Origin: Deltaproteobacteria bacterium
GTDB lineage: Bacteria > Myxococcota_A > UBA9160 > UBA6930
Direction: 5' to 3'
Assembly: GCA_028817435.1 (NCBI GenBank)
Contig: JAPPPQ010000017.1
Coordinates: forward strand, 1 to 64,000
DNA length: 64,000 nucleotides
The translations under genes were made by a program, and so were the position numbers. A model generated the notes under the pieces. It was given only the letters and a program-made list of their open reading frames with translations, made no database searches and had not been told where the DNA came from. Shown piece by piece: positions 32,233 to 42,700 of the stretch (the first letter of the stretch is position 1; every line of letters begins with the position of its first letter).

Positions 32233-33774
32233 TCAGACAATGCGGCTGTCGTGCTTGCCCCAGTAGCGGTCTTTCAGCAGGCGCTTGTAGAGCTTGCCGT
32301 TGGGGTGGCGCGGCAGTTCCGCGTCGAAGTCCACGGCGCGCGGGCATTTGAGATGCGAAATGCGCGCCTTGCAATACTCAATCAGTTCCTGCGCCAGTTC
32401 CGGCCCGGCGGCAGACATATCCAGCGGCTGCACCACCGCCCGCACCTCTTCGCCGAATTCCTCGTTGGGCACGCCAATTACCGCCACATCCACCACCTGC
32501 GGGTGGCCGATCAGGCAGTTCTCGGTCTCCTGCGGGTAAATGTTCACGCCGCCGGAGATGATCATGAACGCCTTGCGGTCGGTCAGGTAGAGCCAGCCTT
32601 CCTCGTCCAGGTAGCCAATATCGCCCAGCGTGGTCCAGCCCTGGGGGCTTCTCGATTCCGCGGTCTTTTGCGCATCCTTGTGATACGAGTATTCGGTGGC
32701 GCTTTCGAAGTAAATGCCCCCCACCTGGCCCGGCGGCAGTTCCCGCATTTCGTCGTCCAGAATGTGCAGCTTGCCGGTCAGCGGGCGGCCCACCGAGCCT
32801 TTGTGCTGCAGCCAATCCTCCGAGTTGATCAGGACGAAGCCGTTGCCCTCGGTGCCCGCGTAATACTCGTGCAAAATTGGCCCCCACCACTCGATCATCT
32901 GCTCCTTCACCGAAATAGGGCAGGGCGCGGCGGCGTGAATGGCGTAGCGCAGGCTGGAGGTATCGTGGCGCGCGCGGTCTGCCTCCGGCAGCTTCAGCAT
33001 GCGCACGAACATGGTGGGCACCCATTGGCTGTGGGTAATGCGGTGCTGTTCAATCAGGCGCAGCGATTCCAGCGCATCGAAGTGCTCCATAATCACCAGC
33101 GTCGCGCCGAAGCGCAAAAAGCTCATGGTGAAGTTCAGCGGCGCGGCGTGGTAAAGCGGCGCGGGCGACAAATACACCGCGTCTTCGTTCACGCCGTAGA
33201 GTCCCTGCGCGCCCAGGGTGAGCATGGGCGGGCTGCCCGCGGGCTTTTGCGGCAGCGGATGCAGCACGCCCTTGGGGCGGCCGGTGGTGCCCGAAGAGTA
33301 GAGCATGGGCGCGCCCTCCCATTCTTCGGCCAGCGGCGCGGCGGGTTCGGCGGCGCTGGCCTGTTCCCAGCTTTCGCAGCCGGGGGCCGCGCCATTCACC
33401 GAAAAGCGCGCCACCAGGCCGGGGCAGCGCCCCACCAGCCCCTCGGCCAGCGCTGCCATGTGCTGCGAGGTAATGAACACCCGAGCGTCGCAGTCATTCA
33501 CGATGTATTCCACTTCGGGGGCGGAGAGCCGCGTGCTGATGGCCGTGTAGTAGAGCCCCGAGCGCTGCGCCGCCCAGCAGATTGCGTGAAAGTGCAGGTT
33601 GTTCTCCATGCACAGCGCAATGTGATCGCCGGGCCGCAGGCCCAGCCGGTGCAGCAGCTGCGCGCCCTGGTTGGAGCGGTCGTTCAGCTGGCCGTGGGTC
33701 ATCACCTCGCCGCTCTGCCCCATGACGCAGGCGGCCTTGTTGGGGAACTTCTCGGCGGTGGTGGCGGGATACAT
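32233..33774 (-). CDS. AMP-binding acyl-CoA synthetase
   Basis: LYSSGTTGRPKGVLHPL, HEYYAGTEGNGF, GWTTLGDIGYLDEEGWLYLTDRKAFMIISGGVNIYPQE, PNGKLYKR. Confidence 0.94.
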   Translation of the reverse strand: MYPATTAEKFPNKAACVMGQSGEVMTHGQLNDRSNQGAQLLHRLGLRPGDHIALCMENNLHFHAICWAAQRSGLYYTAISTRLSAPEVEYIVNDCDARVFITSQHMAALAEGLVGRCPGLVARFSVNGAAPGCESWEQASAAEPAAPLAEEWEGAPMLYSSGTTGRPKGVLHPLPQKPAGSPPMLTLGAQGLYGVNEDAVYLSPAPLYHAAPLNFTMSFLRFGATLVIMEHFDALESLRLIEQHRITHSQWVPTMFVRMLKLPEADRARHDTSSLRYAIHAAAPCPISVKEQMIEWWGPILHEYYAGTEGNGFVLINSEDWLQHKGSVGRPLTGKLHILDDEMRELPPGQVGGIYFESATEYSYHKDAQKTAESRSPQGWTTLGDIGYLDEEGWLYLTDRKAFMIISGGVNIYPQETENCLIGHPQVVDVAVIGVPNEEFGEEVRAVVQPLDMSAAGPELAQELIEYCKARISHLKCPRAVDFDAELPRHPNGKLYKRLLKDRYWGKHDSRIV

Positions 33775-33838
33775 GGCGCTCCTCCGTTGTGGAAGCTTGC
33801 GGCATGGTAGCATGGGCGGCGGGGGAAAGGAGCGCCCA

Positions 33839-35023
33839 ATGCCGGGACCGCTGGCCGGGATTCGCGTGGTGGATGTTTCCGCCATTCTCTCAGGCCCCAT
33901 TTGCACCATGATGCTCGCCGACCAGGGCGCAGAGGTCACCAAGGTGGAGCCGCTGCAAATCGGCGATCTGGTGCGCGCGGGGGGCTATCGCCGGGGCGGC
34001 TTGAACGCGCTCTTTGTCAACGCCAACCGGGGCAAGCGCTCGCTGGCGCTGGATCTCTCCCGGCCCAGGGGGCGGGAGGTGTTGTTGCGGCTGCTGGAAG
34101 GCGCGGATGTCTTCGTGCAGAACTGGCGGCCGGGGGCGGCAGAGCGGCTGGGCCTGGGCGAAGAGCAGGTGCGGGCCGTCAGCCCCCGGATTATTTACTG
34201 CGCCATCAGCGGTTACGGCCAGAGCGGCCCTTACAGCAAGCGCCGCGTTTACGATCCCATCATCCAGGGAATCACCGGCCATGTGGCGGTGCAGAAGAAT
34301 CCCGATGTGCCCATTCCCGACCTGGTGCGCACCGTGGTCAGCGACAAATCTTCGGCCTGGACGGCCGCGCAGGCCATTACCGCCGCGCTTTTTGCGCGAG
34401 AGCGGGGCGCGGGCGGCCAGCGCATAGAGGTGCCCATGCTGGACGCCTCGCTGGCCTTCTTTTGGCCCGACGGCATGATGGCGCACACCATGATGGACGA
34501 GTGCGAAATTACCGGCCCCACCCTTTACCAGTTGTATCGCCTCTGGGAAACCGCCGACGGCCATCTCATTTATTTCGCCGGCTCCGACGCCGAAAACCAC
34601 GGCTTGTTCCGCGCCCTGAACCGCCCCGAGCTTTGCGAAGACCCGCGCTTTGCCACCATGGATGCCCGCAGCCGCAACAACGCCGCCCTGGGCGAATTGC
34701 TCATGCAGGAGATTCGCAAATGGCCCACCCGGGAACTGCTGGAGCGCATGGTGGCCGAGCAGGTGCCGGCCGGCGCGGCGCTTTCCATTGAAGAAATGCT
34801 GGAAGACCCGCAGCTTCGCCACAACGAAGCCGTCTTTGAGTGGGAGCACCCCCAGGCCGGCCGCTTTCGCCAGGCGCGCCCCGCCGCGCGCTTTTCCAAA
34901 ACGCCGCAAAAGCCCGGCCGAATGCCCCCCCTGCACGGCGAGCACACCGGCGAGTTGCTAGCCGAGCTGGGCTACGACGCCGAAGCCCAACGCGCCCTGC
35001 GCGCCGAAGGCGTAATCGCCTGA
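33839..35023 (+). CDS. CaiB/BaiF (class III) CoA-transferase
   Basis: PLAGIRVVDVSAILSGPICTMMLADQGAEVTKVEP; NANRGKRSLALDLSRPRGREVL; ISGYGQSGPYS. Confidence 0.94.
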   Translation: MPGPLAGIRVVDVSAILSGPICTMMLADQGAEVTKVEPLQIGDLVRAGGYRRGGLNALFVNANRGKRSLALDLSRPRGREVLLRLLEGADVFVQNWRPGAAERLGLGEEQVRAVSPRIIYCAISGYGQSGPYSKRRVYDPIIQGITGHVAVQKNPDVPIPDLVRTVVSDKSSAWTAAQAITAALFARERGAGGQRIEVPMLDASLAFFWPDGMMAHTMMDECEITGPTLYQLYRLWETADGHLIYFAGSDAENHGLFRALNRPELCEDPRFATMDARSRNNAALGELLMQEIRKWPTRELLERMVAEQVPAGAALSIEEMLEDPQLRHNEAVFEWEHPQAGRFRQARPAARFSKTPQKPGRMPPLHGEHTGELLAELGYDAEAQRALRAEGVIA

Positions 35024-35064
35024 CCCGCCCGCCGCCGCGCCCGCTACGCCCGCCGCCCGCCGGG

Positions 35065-36258
35065 CTACCCGCCCGCCGAGCCTGCCGCGCAGCTTGGCGG
35101 CATTTCTCCCGCCACCTCGCGCATATCGCCCAGCGCGGCGCGAAGCAGCCCGCCCAGGCTTCCAAGCTGCGAAAAATCGCGGCGCTCAAAGCGCTCAACA
35201 GGCCCGCTGCGCCGCCCTTCGGCATCGAAGTCGGCGCGCACTCCCCAAATTCCGTGTTGCGGCGGGCCGCGCAATCCGCCGTAGCGCAAATCTTCCAGCG
35301 CAACGCGCACGCCGCCCCCCGGCAGCGCCGTGCGGGTGTGGCTTACCTCGCCCAGCGCAAACCAGTGAAACAGCGCGCCCTGCCACGAAGCGCGCAGCTT
35401 TTGCAGCGCCGGGCTTTCGGGCGGCTCCCGGAACCAGCGCCCCGCGGGACACCCCGGCCGCAGCGGCGTATGCCAGCCCACATACACGCGCCCCTCTTGC
35501 CGGGCCACCGCGCGCCGCAACAGCGGCTGCAGCAGCGAGGGATACACCCGCACCCCGCCCCCCGCACCCAGCGCCGCGCCCCCCGCGCCCCCTGCGCCCC
35601 CTGCGCCCGCCTCGCCCGCCGCACTCAGCGCCTCGCCCCCGCCCAGCGCCGCGCGCACATCTGCCCGCGCATACGCATTCAGCCCCACGCCGCCCAGCAG
35701 ATAGGCCGTGCTCAGCACCAGCCCCGCCGCCGCCGCCCGCGCACCCAGCCGCGCCCGCCGCGCACCCAGCCCCAGTCCGGCGGCCCGCCCCCCGGCCCGC
35801 CGCGCTCTCAGCGCCAGCGGCAGCAGCATGGGCAGCGCCAGCAGCAGCGTGTAGATGGGATCCACAATCCCAATACTGTGCAGCGCAAAGCGGTGCCGCC
35901 AAAACGGCGCAAAAAGCTGCGTGCCGTAGGGCGTAAACACATCCAGCAGCGGATGAGTCACCAGCGCCAGCACGCAGAGCCGCTGCCAGCTGCGCAGCAA
36001 TTCCGGCGCATGGGGGGTGCGCCAGCGCCACAGCGCCCAGCCCAGTGGCGGCCCCACCGCCCAGCCGAACCACAGCGCGTGGCTGCTGCCCCGGTGATAC
36101 AGCATTTCGCCATAGCCCCCCCGCAGCGGCGCAAGCAGAATATCCAGATCGGGCGGCACTCCCACCAGGGCGCCCCACAGCAGCGCCCGCCGCCCCAGCC
36201 GCCCCGCGCAAACCCGCCCCACGGCGGCCCCCAGCAAACCCTGCGTAATCGGCTCCAC
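35065..36258 (-). CDS. Membrane-bound metal-dependent hydrolase (YdjM/DUF457 family)
   Basis: MEPITQGLLGAAVGRV...VGVPPDLDILL...YHRGSSHALWFG; several TM segments. Confidence 0.88.
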   Translation of the reverse strand: MEPITQGLLGAAVGRVCAGRLGRRALLWGALVGVPPDLDILLAPLRGGYGEMLYHRGSSHALWFGWAVGPPLGWALWRWRTPHAPELLRSWQRLCVLALVTHPLLDVFTPYGTQLFAPFWRHRFALHSIGIVDPIYTLLLALPMLLPLALRARRAGGRAAGLGLGARRARLGARAAAAGLVLSTAYLLGGVGLNAYARADVRAALGGGEALSAAGEAGAGGAGGAGGAALGAGGGVRVYPSLLQPLLRRAVARQEGRVYVGWHTPLRPGCPAGRWFREPPESPALQKLRASWQGALFHWFALGEVSHTRTALPGGGVRVALEDLRYGGLRGPPQHGIWGVRADFDAEGRRSGPVERFERRDFSQLGSLGGLLRAALGDMREVAGEMPPSCAAGSAGG

Positions 36259-36369
36259 CTCACCCCCCGCGCCCCGCGCCCTGCCGTGCGCCCCCCAGTA
36301 TCGCCCACCCCACCCCCGCCGCCCCCCGCACAGCGCCGCATTTTGCTACGAACCGTGCGAGGAGGGCCC

Positions 36370-36444
36370 ATGCCCGAGCCCGTCATCGCGCTAATTGCGT
36401 TCTTCATTGCCCTGCTGAACCAAATCGCAGAGTGGAAGAAGTAG
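36370..36444 (+). CDS. Putative 24-aa small membrane protein (MPEPVIALIAFFIALLNQIAEWKK)
   Basis: GAGGAGGGCCC immediately before ATG; single hydrophobic segment with a basic C-terminus; stop at 36442-36444. Confidence 0.4.
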   Translation: MPEPVIALIAFFIALLNQIAEWKK

Positions 36445-36450
36445 AGCCGC

Positions 36451-36490
36451 CGCCTCCCCCAGGGGGCGCGCCGCATTTTTTTGCGTTTTT
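36451..36490 (+). terminator. Possible intrinsic terminator after the small ORF
   Basis: CGCCTCC-CCCA-GGGGGCG hairpin (36451-36468) followed after a few nt by T7 and T5 runs. Confidence 0.35.
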
Positions 36491-36518
36491 GTGTGGCGCG
36501 GGGGCGGCGCGGCCTGTG

Positions 36519-36524
36519 TATAAT
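36519..36524 (+). promoter_or_regulatory. Perfect -10 hexamer TATAAT; candidate promoter for the giant adhesin
   Basis: TATAAT in an otherwise very GC-rich intergenic region; no convincing -35 at 16-18 nt spacing. Confidence 0.4.
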
Positions 36525-36728
36525 GGCGGGCGAGGGGGCGCAGTGAGCGAGGCGCAGAAACCGGCGGGGAGGCGCCAGGCCCGCAAGCAAAGCGGGCAAA
36601 GGGCGGACCCAAACCTCGGGGGTAAGAACATGGATGTGACGCCGCGGGCGCGCAGGTTTTGGAGCCAGGCCAGCTACGCTAGCCGGGTGGGGCAGGGGCA
36701 GGCATGAACACTTTGGCATTTTTCCCCC

Positions 36729-36742
36729 GGGGGGGGGGGGGG
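36729..36742 (+). repeat. Homopolymeric G14 tract directly upstream of the giant-ORF start
   Basis: TTTTTCCCCC followed by 14 consecutive G, then TTGGAT-ATG. Confidence 0.95.
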
Positions 36743-36748
36743 TTGGAT

Positions 36749-39700
36749 ATGAAGGCATTGACAGTTGTGGCGGGGCTGGTGGCGGGGCTGTGGCTGGCGC
36801 CGGGGGCTTGGGGGCAGGAGTTCTCGCTGGGGGCGCGGCAGATCGGCCAGCATCAGGCGATTATCGGCAACAGTGCCGGCGAAGGCAGCACGGTGAGCCT
36901 CACGGTGAATTTGTCGGCGGCGGTGAGCAACGAAACCCGCGTGCAATACACCATCACTCATGTGACTCTCGTCGAAGTCACCTTCCCTGTCGACGGCACC
37001 TCCGACGCCGATTTCGACACCCCCGTGACCGGCGTCATTACCTTCCCGGCGAATTCCACCACGCAGACTTTCCAGGTGCGCCACGCCGTGGACGCCGATG
37101 GGGAGGCGAACGAATACTATCTCTTCACCCTCAGCGCGCCTTCCGGCGGCACCGGCAGCCCCACCGCGCCCACCGTCGCCACCTGCCCGGCCGACACGGC
37201 CGACGACAGGAACGATTACATAGACAGGAATTTCCGCAATCTCAGTTTTCAAGCCAGCGGTTGCCAACTCTCCAGTATATCTGGAAACAGCGCCGTCAAC
37301 CGCACCACCACCGTCACCATCAGCGGCGCAACCAGCGTGGCAGAAGGCGAAACCCAGACCTACACCCTCACCGCAAACCCCGCGCCGCTTGCGCCCAGCA
37401 TCAATGTGGCGTTGCAGCTGCGCTTCAACCAAACCGCATCGGGTAGCGATTATGAAATCCGCGACAGCGATGGCAACGCCATTGCCGAGCAGACTTCCGG
37501 CGGCATCCGGTATTACACCATTAGTCTCCCGCGCGCTTCCGCCACGGTGAGCTTCCAGGTCGCCTTTCTCCGGGATACCGATGCAGACCCGGACGAGACG
37601 CTCATCTTCCAGCAGGGCGCGCGCGGCTCCAGCGAAATCGCCGCGCTGTCGCCCGCCAACTTCACCATCACCATTGCAGATGGCTCGCCCTCCGATAATC
37701 CGCAGGTGAGCATCAGCGGCCCCGCAAGCGCCGTCAGCGAGGGCGGCAACGCCGAATTCACCATCAGCATAGATCGCCCCATCAGCGGCAATGTCACGGT
37801 GGCCTATGCGGTCAGCGGGGCGGGGGTGCGCCCGGCCCAGGCCGAAGACCTCGGCACCGGCGGCAGCACCTTCGCCAGTGGCGATATTACCCTCAGCGCC
37901 GGCGACAGCCCCTCCCATACCCTTACCATTGCCATTTACGATGACGCGCTGGCCGAGCCCGCCCCCGAAACCTTCCGCGTAACCATCAGCAACCCGCGCG
38001 GGCAAAACGCCGAAATCATCGCGCCGCAGTATGGCGATTCCATGATAGATGTGGATATTTCGCCCAGCGAGGTGCCCTCCGTCACCAGGGAATTCAGCCT
38101 CAGCGCCGCGTCGGCCATGGTTACGGAGGGCGAAGCCGCCACCTACACGGTCACCATATCCGGCCCCGCGCCCACGCAGACCCTCACCCTTACCTGGGAT
38201 GTCACCGGCGATGGCGGCCCCTTCACCTCCAACCCCGCCAGCCTCAGTTTCGCCGCGGCAGATGGCGCAAACGCCAGCAAAACTTTCACCGTCACCGGCA
38301 GCGAAGACACCCTGAGCGACCCGGAGCGCTTCTTCTCGGTGGCGCTGAACGATCCCACCGGGGGCGATGCCGCCCATGCAGATTTCGCCGGGGCCAACAG
38401 CGTGCAGCGCACGCGGCTGGACGATGACGATCAGCTGCGCGCGCATTTCACCGCGGCCACCACCAGCGGCAGCGAAGGGGGCAATATGCCCTTTGCGGTG
38501 CGCCTCTCTGCCGTGGGCACCGCCACCGGCTCTTCCGATGATATTACCCTTACCTTCGCCGCCACCGGCGGCAGCGCCTCGCTGGCGGACGATGTCATGG
38601 TGCCCGATCCCGCCAGCATCACCATCTCCGCCGCCAACAGTCTTTCGGCCCTCACCGGCACCTTCAATGTCCCCATTGACGACGATAATCTCAACGAGGG
38701 CGGGGAGCTCTTCACCCTGCGCATTACCGGTGTCAGCGGCGCAAACGCCGTGCTGCAGGCTTCTTCCAGCCAGTATCCCACCACCGCCACCGCCACCATC
38801 GGGGCCAGCGATCCCGCCACCGTCAGCGGCTTCAGCGGGCCGGCCGACACCGATGTGTTCGAAGGCGATGCCGTGAGCTTCACCATTGAGCTTTCGGGCG
38901 GGCGCCTCACCGCCAATGCCACCCTGTCCTACACCATAGACGGCCAGGTGGATGCGGCGGATTACGCGGATTCCGGCAACGGCAGCTTCACCATTACCGC
39001 CGCAAACGCGGCTGCGGCCCGCCGCGCCACCGATCCGCGGCCCCTCCTGTTGACGCTGCGGCTGGTGGACGACGGCAACAGGAACGAGCCGCCGGAGACC
39101 CTGCGCGTCACCCTCAACAGCGTCGCGGGGCGGGGCGGCAGCATCAGCATTGGCGGAACCGTCGCGCCCGTGCAGGTCACCATCTCCGAAGATGTGCCGA
39201 GGCCCACCCTGCGCGTGTTCGATCCCGATCCCAACGCCCTTCCCGAGACCGGCTACCACTCCTTCCACATTCCGGTCACGCTGGAAAACCCGCGGCCGGG
39301 GGTGACCACCACGGTGGATTGGGCATCCCCGCCAAATGACCCTGGGGACGCTGGAATGGATTTCCTGGAACACTCCGGCACGGTCACCTTCGCCCCCGGC
39401 GAACGGCGCAAAATCATCACCGTGAGGGTGAATGCCATTGATGGCGGCGGCCAATTCCGCGGCGAGGGCGGGACGGAGAATTTCACCCTGACCATCAGCA
39501 ATCCGCAGCCCGCCAGCGGCCGGGACCGCGCCATCATTGACCCCAGCCAGAACAGCGCCAGTTTCTCCCTCTTCGGGAATGCGGACGGCGTTTCCTATGA
39601 CCATGACTTCTCCATGGCTTTTTCCTCGACGCAGATCAGCGAGGGCGGCTCTGCCCGGGTGGATTTGACCATTACCAGGTCCGCCCCCAGCCTTCCCAGC

Positions 39701-42700
39701 CCCTCAATAGATGCCCTGGTCAAGCTGTGCATCGTCCATACTCCCTCGCGGCCGCAGGTTACGAGTCATTACAATCTCGGCACCCTGGTCAGCGCCGCCG
39801 ACATTCGCGTGACCGGCGCGCATGTCCACGATGTGCGCAGCGGAACCTGCAGCCGATCAGCGGCGAGCGTCACATCGCCGGGAAGTTTTCCCAGCACCGA
39901 GGTGAGGGTGCTGGTGCCGCGGAACTCTGCGCCGACCACCCGCTCCTTCACCGTGCACGCGGTTGCCGATTCCGCCGACGAGGGGGCGGAGAGCATCTGG
40001 ATCATCCACCCGGTAGTTGGCGATGGAATCAATCTGAATACCTTCACTCACCAGGTCCTGGTTAGCGGGCGGCCGGACAGTGGGAGATCGATAGGTTCGA
40101 GGGGCTGGAATCAGTTGCTTGCCCGGCAAGATTCCCCCTTGCTGGTCGTCGCCACCATCGGCGCCAATGGCGCCGCCACCCGCAACATTTCGCTCAGCGG
40201 CCCCGCCACCGCCACAGAGGCCAGCGGCGCGCTGCAATACAGCGTCTCGCTCAGCGGCAGCGGCGGCGGCTTCGGCACGGCGCGCAGCGTCAACTGGCAG
40301 GCGGTGGGCAGCGGCAACTATCCGGCGGAAGCGGGGGATTTCAGCAGCACGGCGCTCTCGGGCAGCTTCACTTTCCCCGCCGCCACCACCGCGGCGCAAA
40401 GCTTCTCGCTGCCGGCCCTGGTGAACGATCTGGTGAGCGAACCGGCGGAGCAGATCACCGTGAGCATCTCTCTTGCGGGTTCCGACCTCAACGCCGAAGC
40501 CGCGCAAATCATGACCAACTCCGTCACCACCACCGTGGCCGATAACGACGCCATTGTCCTTACCCTGGCCAATGCCCCGCGGGTGCAAGAGGGCGGCATT
40601 GCGCAATTCAATGTGGGCGTGAGCGGCGGCACCCGCCCCGGCGTGCTGCGGGTGCGCTGGCAGGTGCAGGATGGAAGCACCAATTCGGTGGCGGAGGCGG
40701 ATTTCCGCTCCGGGCGGCACACCCTCTACCCCAGCGGCTTCATTGATCTTGCGGCCGATGCGAGCAGCGGCGTGATTTCCGTCCCCACCTTCAACGACAA
40801 CGACGAAGAGCAGGTGGAAAACTTCCGCCTGGCCATTACCGCCGGGCCGCCCGAAGATTCCGGCGGCGCACCGGCCTGGCCGCCGGGAAGCGTCACCCTG
40901 CCCAGCCCGGCCAGCGGCAGCATTGCTTCCAGCGATTTGACGGTGACTGTCACCCTGGCCCCCGCCACCGATGTAACCGAGGGCGCGGCGGGCGGCGCGG
41001 TGTTTGAGCTGCGCACCGACAACCTGCTGGATTCCGATCTGGTGGTTACCTACACCCTCTCCGGCACCGCAGACCGGGGCGCGGAATACACCCGCAGCGG
41101 CCTTGCGCCCAGCGATTCTGCCAGCCAAACCTACAGCGTCACCCGTGCCGCCGGAGATTCGGCCGCCACCCGCATTGTCTTTGCGCTGCCGCAAGATACC
41201 CTGAACGAGCCCGGCGAAACCATCATTTTGACCCTGACCAACGCCGATATTCCCGGCGCGCAGCAGAGTGCCAGGCTGGGGGCCGCTGCCGACAGGACGC
41301 GCACCGTGACCATTCTGGACGATGATCCCATTTCGGTGCGCATTACCGGCAACGCCGCCGATGTGGCAGAGAGCCTTTCGGCCCGCTTCACCGTGGAAGT
41401 AACCGGGGGCGGCGCTTACACCGGCGCGGTCACGGTGCCGTGGGCGGTGGAAGCCACCGCGGCCAGCGACGATACCGACGCCGTGGCCGCAGACTTCGAC
41501 CAGGACGGCAACAGCGTGGCCGATACCGCCTACCCCAGCGGCACCCTCTCGGTGCCCGCCCGTGGCAGCGCCGTGCTCAGCATTCCCATTTTCGCCGATG
41601 CGGACGCCACCGAGCCGGGGGAGAAGTTCGCCGTGCGCCTTTACGGCAGCGGCCGCCCCAGCGGCACCGCGGCCAGCGGGGGCGGCGGCGGCGTAATTTC
41701 GGCCGACAACCCCACGCCGCTGCCCACGGCCACCATTCTCTCCGCCACCGATGCGGTGCGCGTGGCGGTGAACCTCACCGGCCCCGCCGAGATTGCCGAG
41801 GGCGCGGCGGGCGCCTACCAGGTGACCCTCCGCGGCATCACCACCCCCGTGGCGGATATTGTGGTGAGCGTAACCGTGGCGGCCGACAGCGATGCCGACA
41901 GCGTAGACGCCAGCGGCGCGGATTTTTCGGGCAGCGCCTTTCCCACCATCAGCAACCTGACCTTCACCTCCAGCAACTGGCAAACCGCGCAGAGCTTCAC
42001 GGTGACCAGCGTGCAAGACACCAGCTCTGAAGCCGCAGAGGTGTTTCGGGTCTCCATCGCCGCCACGGGCAACGGCGCAAACGGGCTGAGCTTGGGCACC
42101 ACCAGTCTGAGCACGCGCATTGCCGATGACGATCCCCTCACCATCAGCATTGGCGACGGCAGCGCCGAAGAGGGCGAACCCGGCGATCTGCCCATTGCCA
42201 TTAGCGGCGGCACCCCCGCCGCGCCGCTGCAGGTGTTCTTCGCCGTGGTGGCGGGGGGCACGGCGGAAGCGGCGGAATATGTGCTGCCCCAGAGCCCCGC
42301 GCAGGTGGTGGCGGCCGCTGCCAGCAGCGGCGCGCTGCGCATTGCCACGGTGGAAGACACTGCAAACGAGGGCAGCGAGACCCTGCTGCTGCGCCTGACC
42401 GGCGTCCGCAGCCCCGGTGGCGGCGTGGTGACCCTGGGCGGCGAGGTGGCGACCGCGCCGGAGCGCAACGCCACCCTGACCATCACCGACGACGACCCCA
42501 TTTTGGCGGGCCTGAGCGCGGTGGCAGCCAATCTGGCGGAAGATGCCGGCACCGCGGACTTCCGCATTGAATTGAGCGGCGGCACCCGCAGCGCGCCGCT
42601 CACCCTGGATTGGGCGGCCAGCGGCGATGCGGTTTTTGGCGAGGATTGGAGCGGCGCTGCCAGCAGCGGCAGCCTGAGCATTGCCCCGGAGGCCAGCAGC

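Noticed and set aside
36519-36524. Extended -10 / full sigma-70 promoter at TATAAT
   Set aside because: No recognisable -35 hexamer at 16-18 nt and TGn is not in the correct register; kept only as a -10 hexamer candidate.
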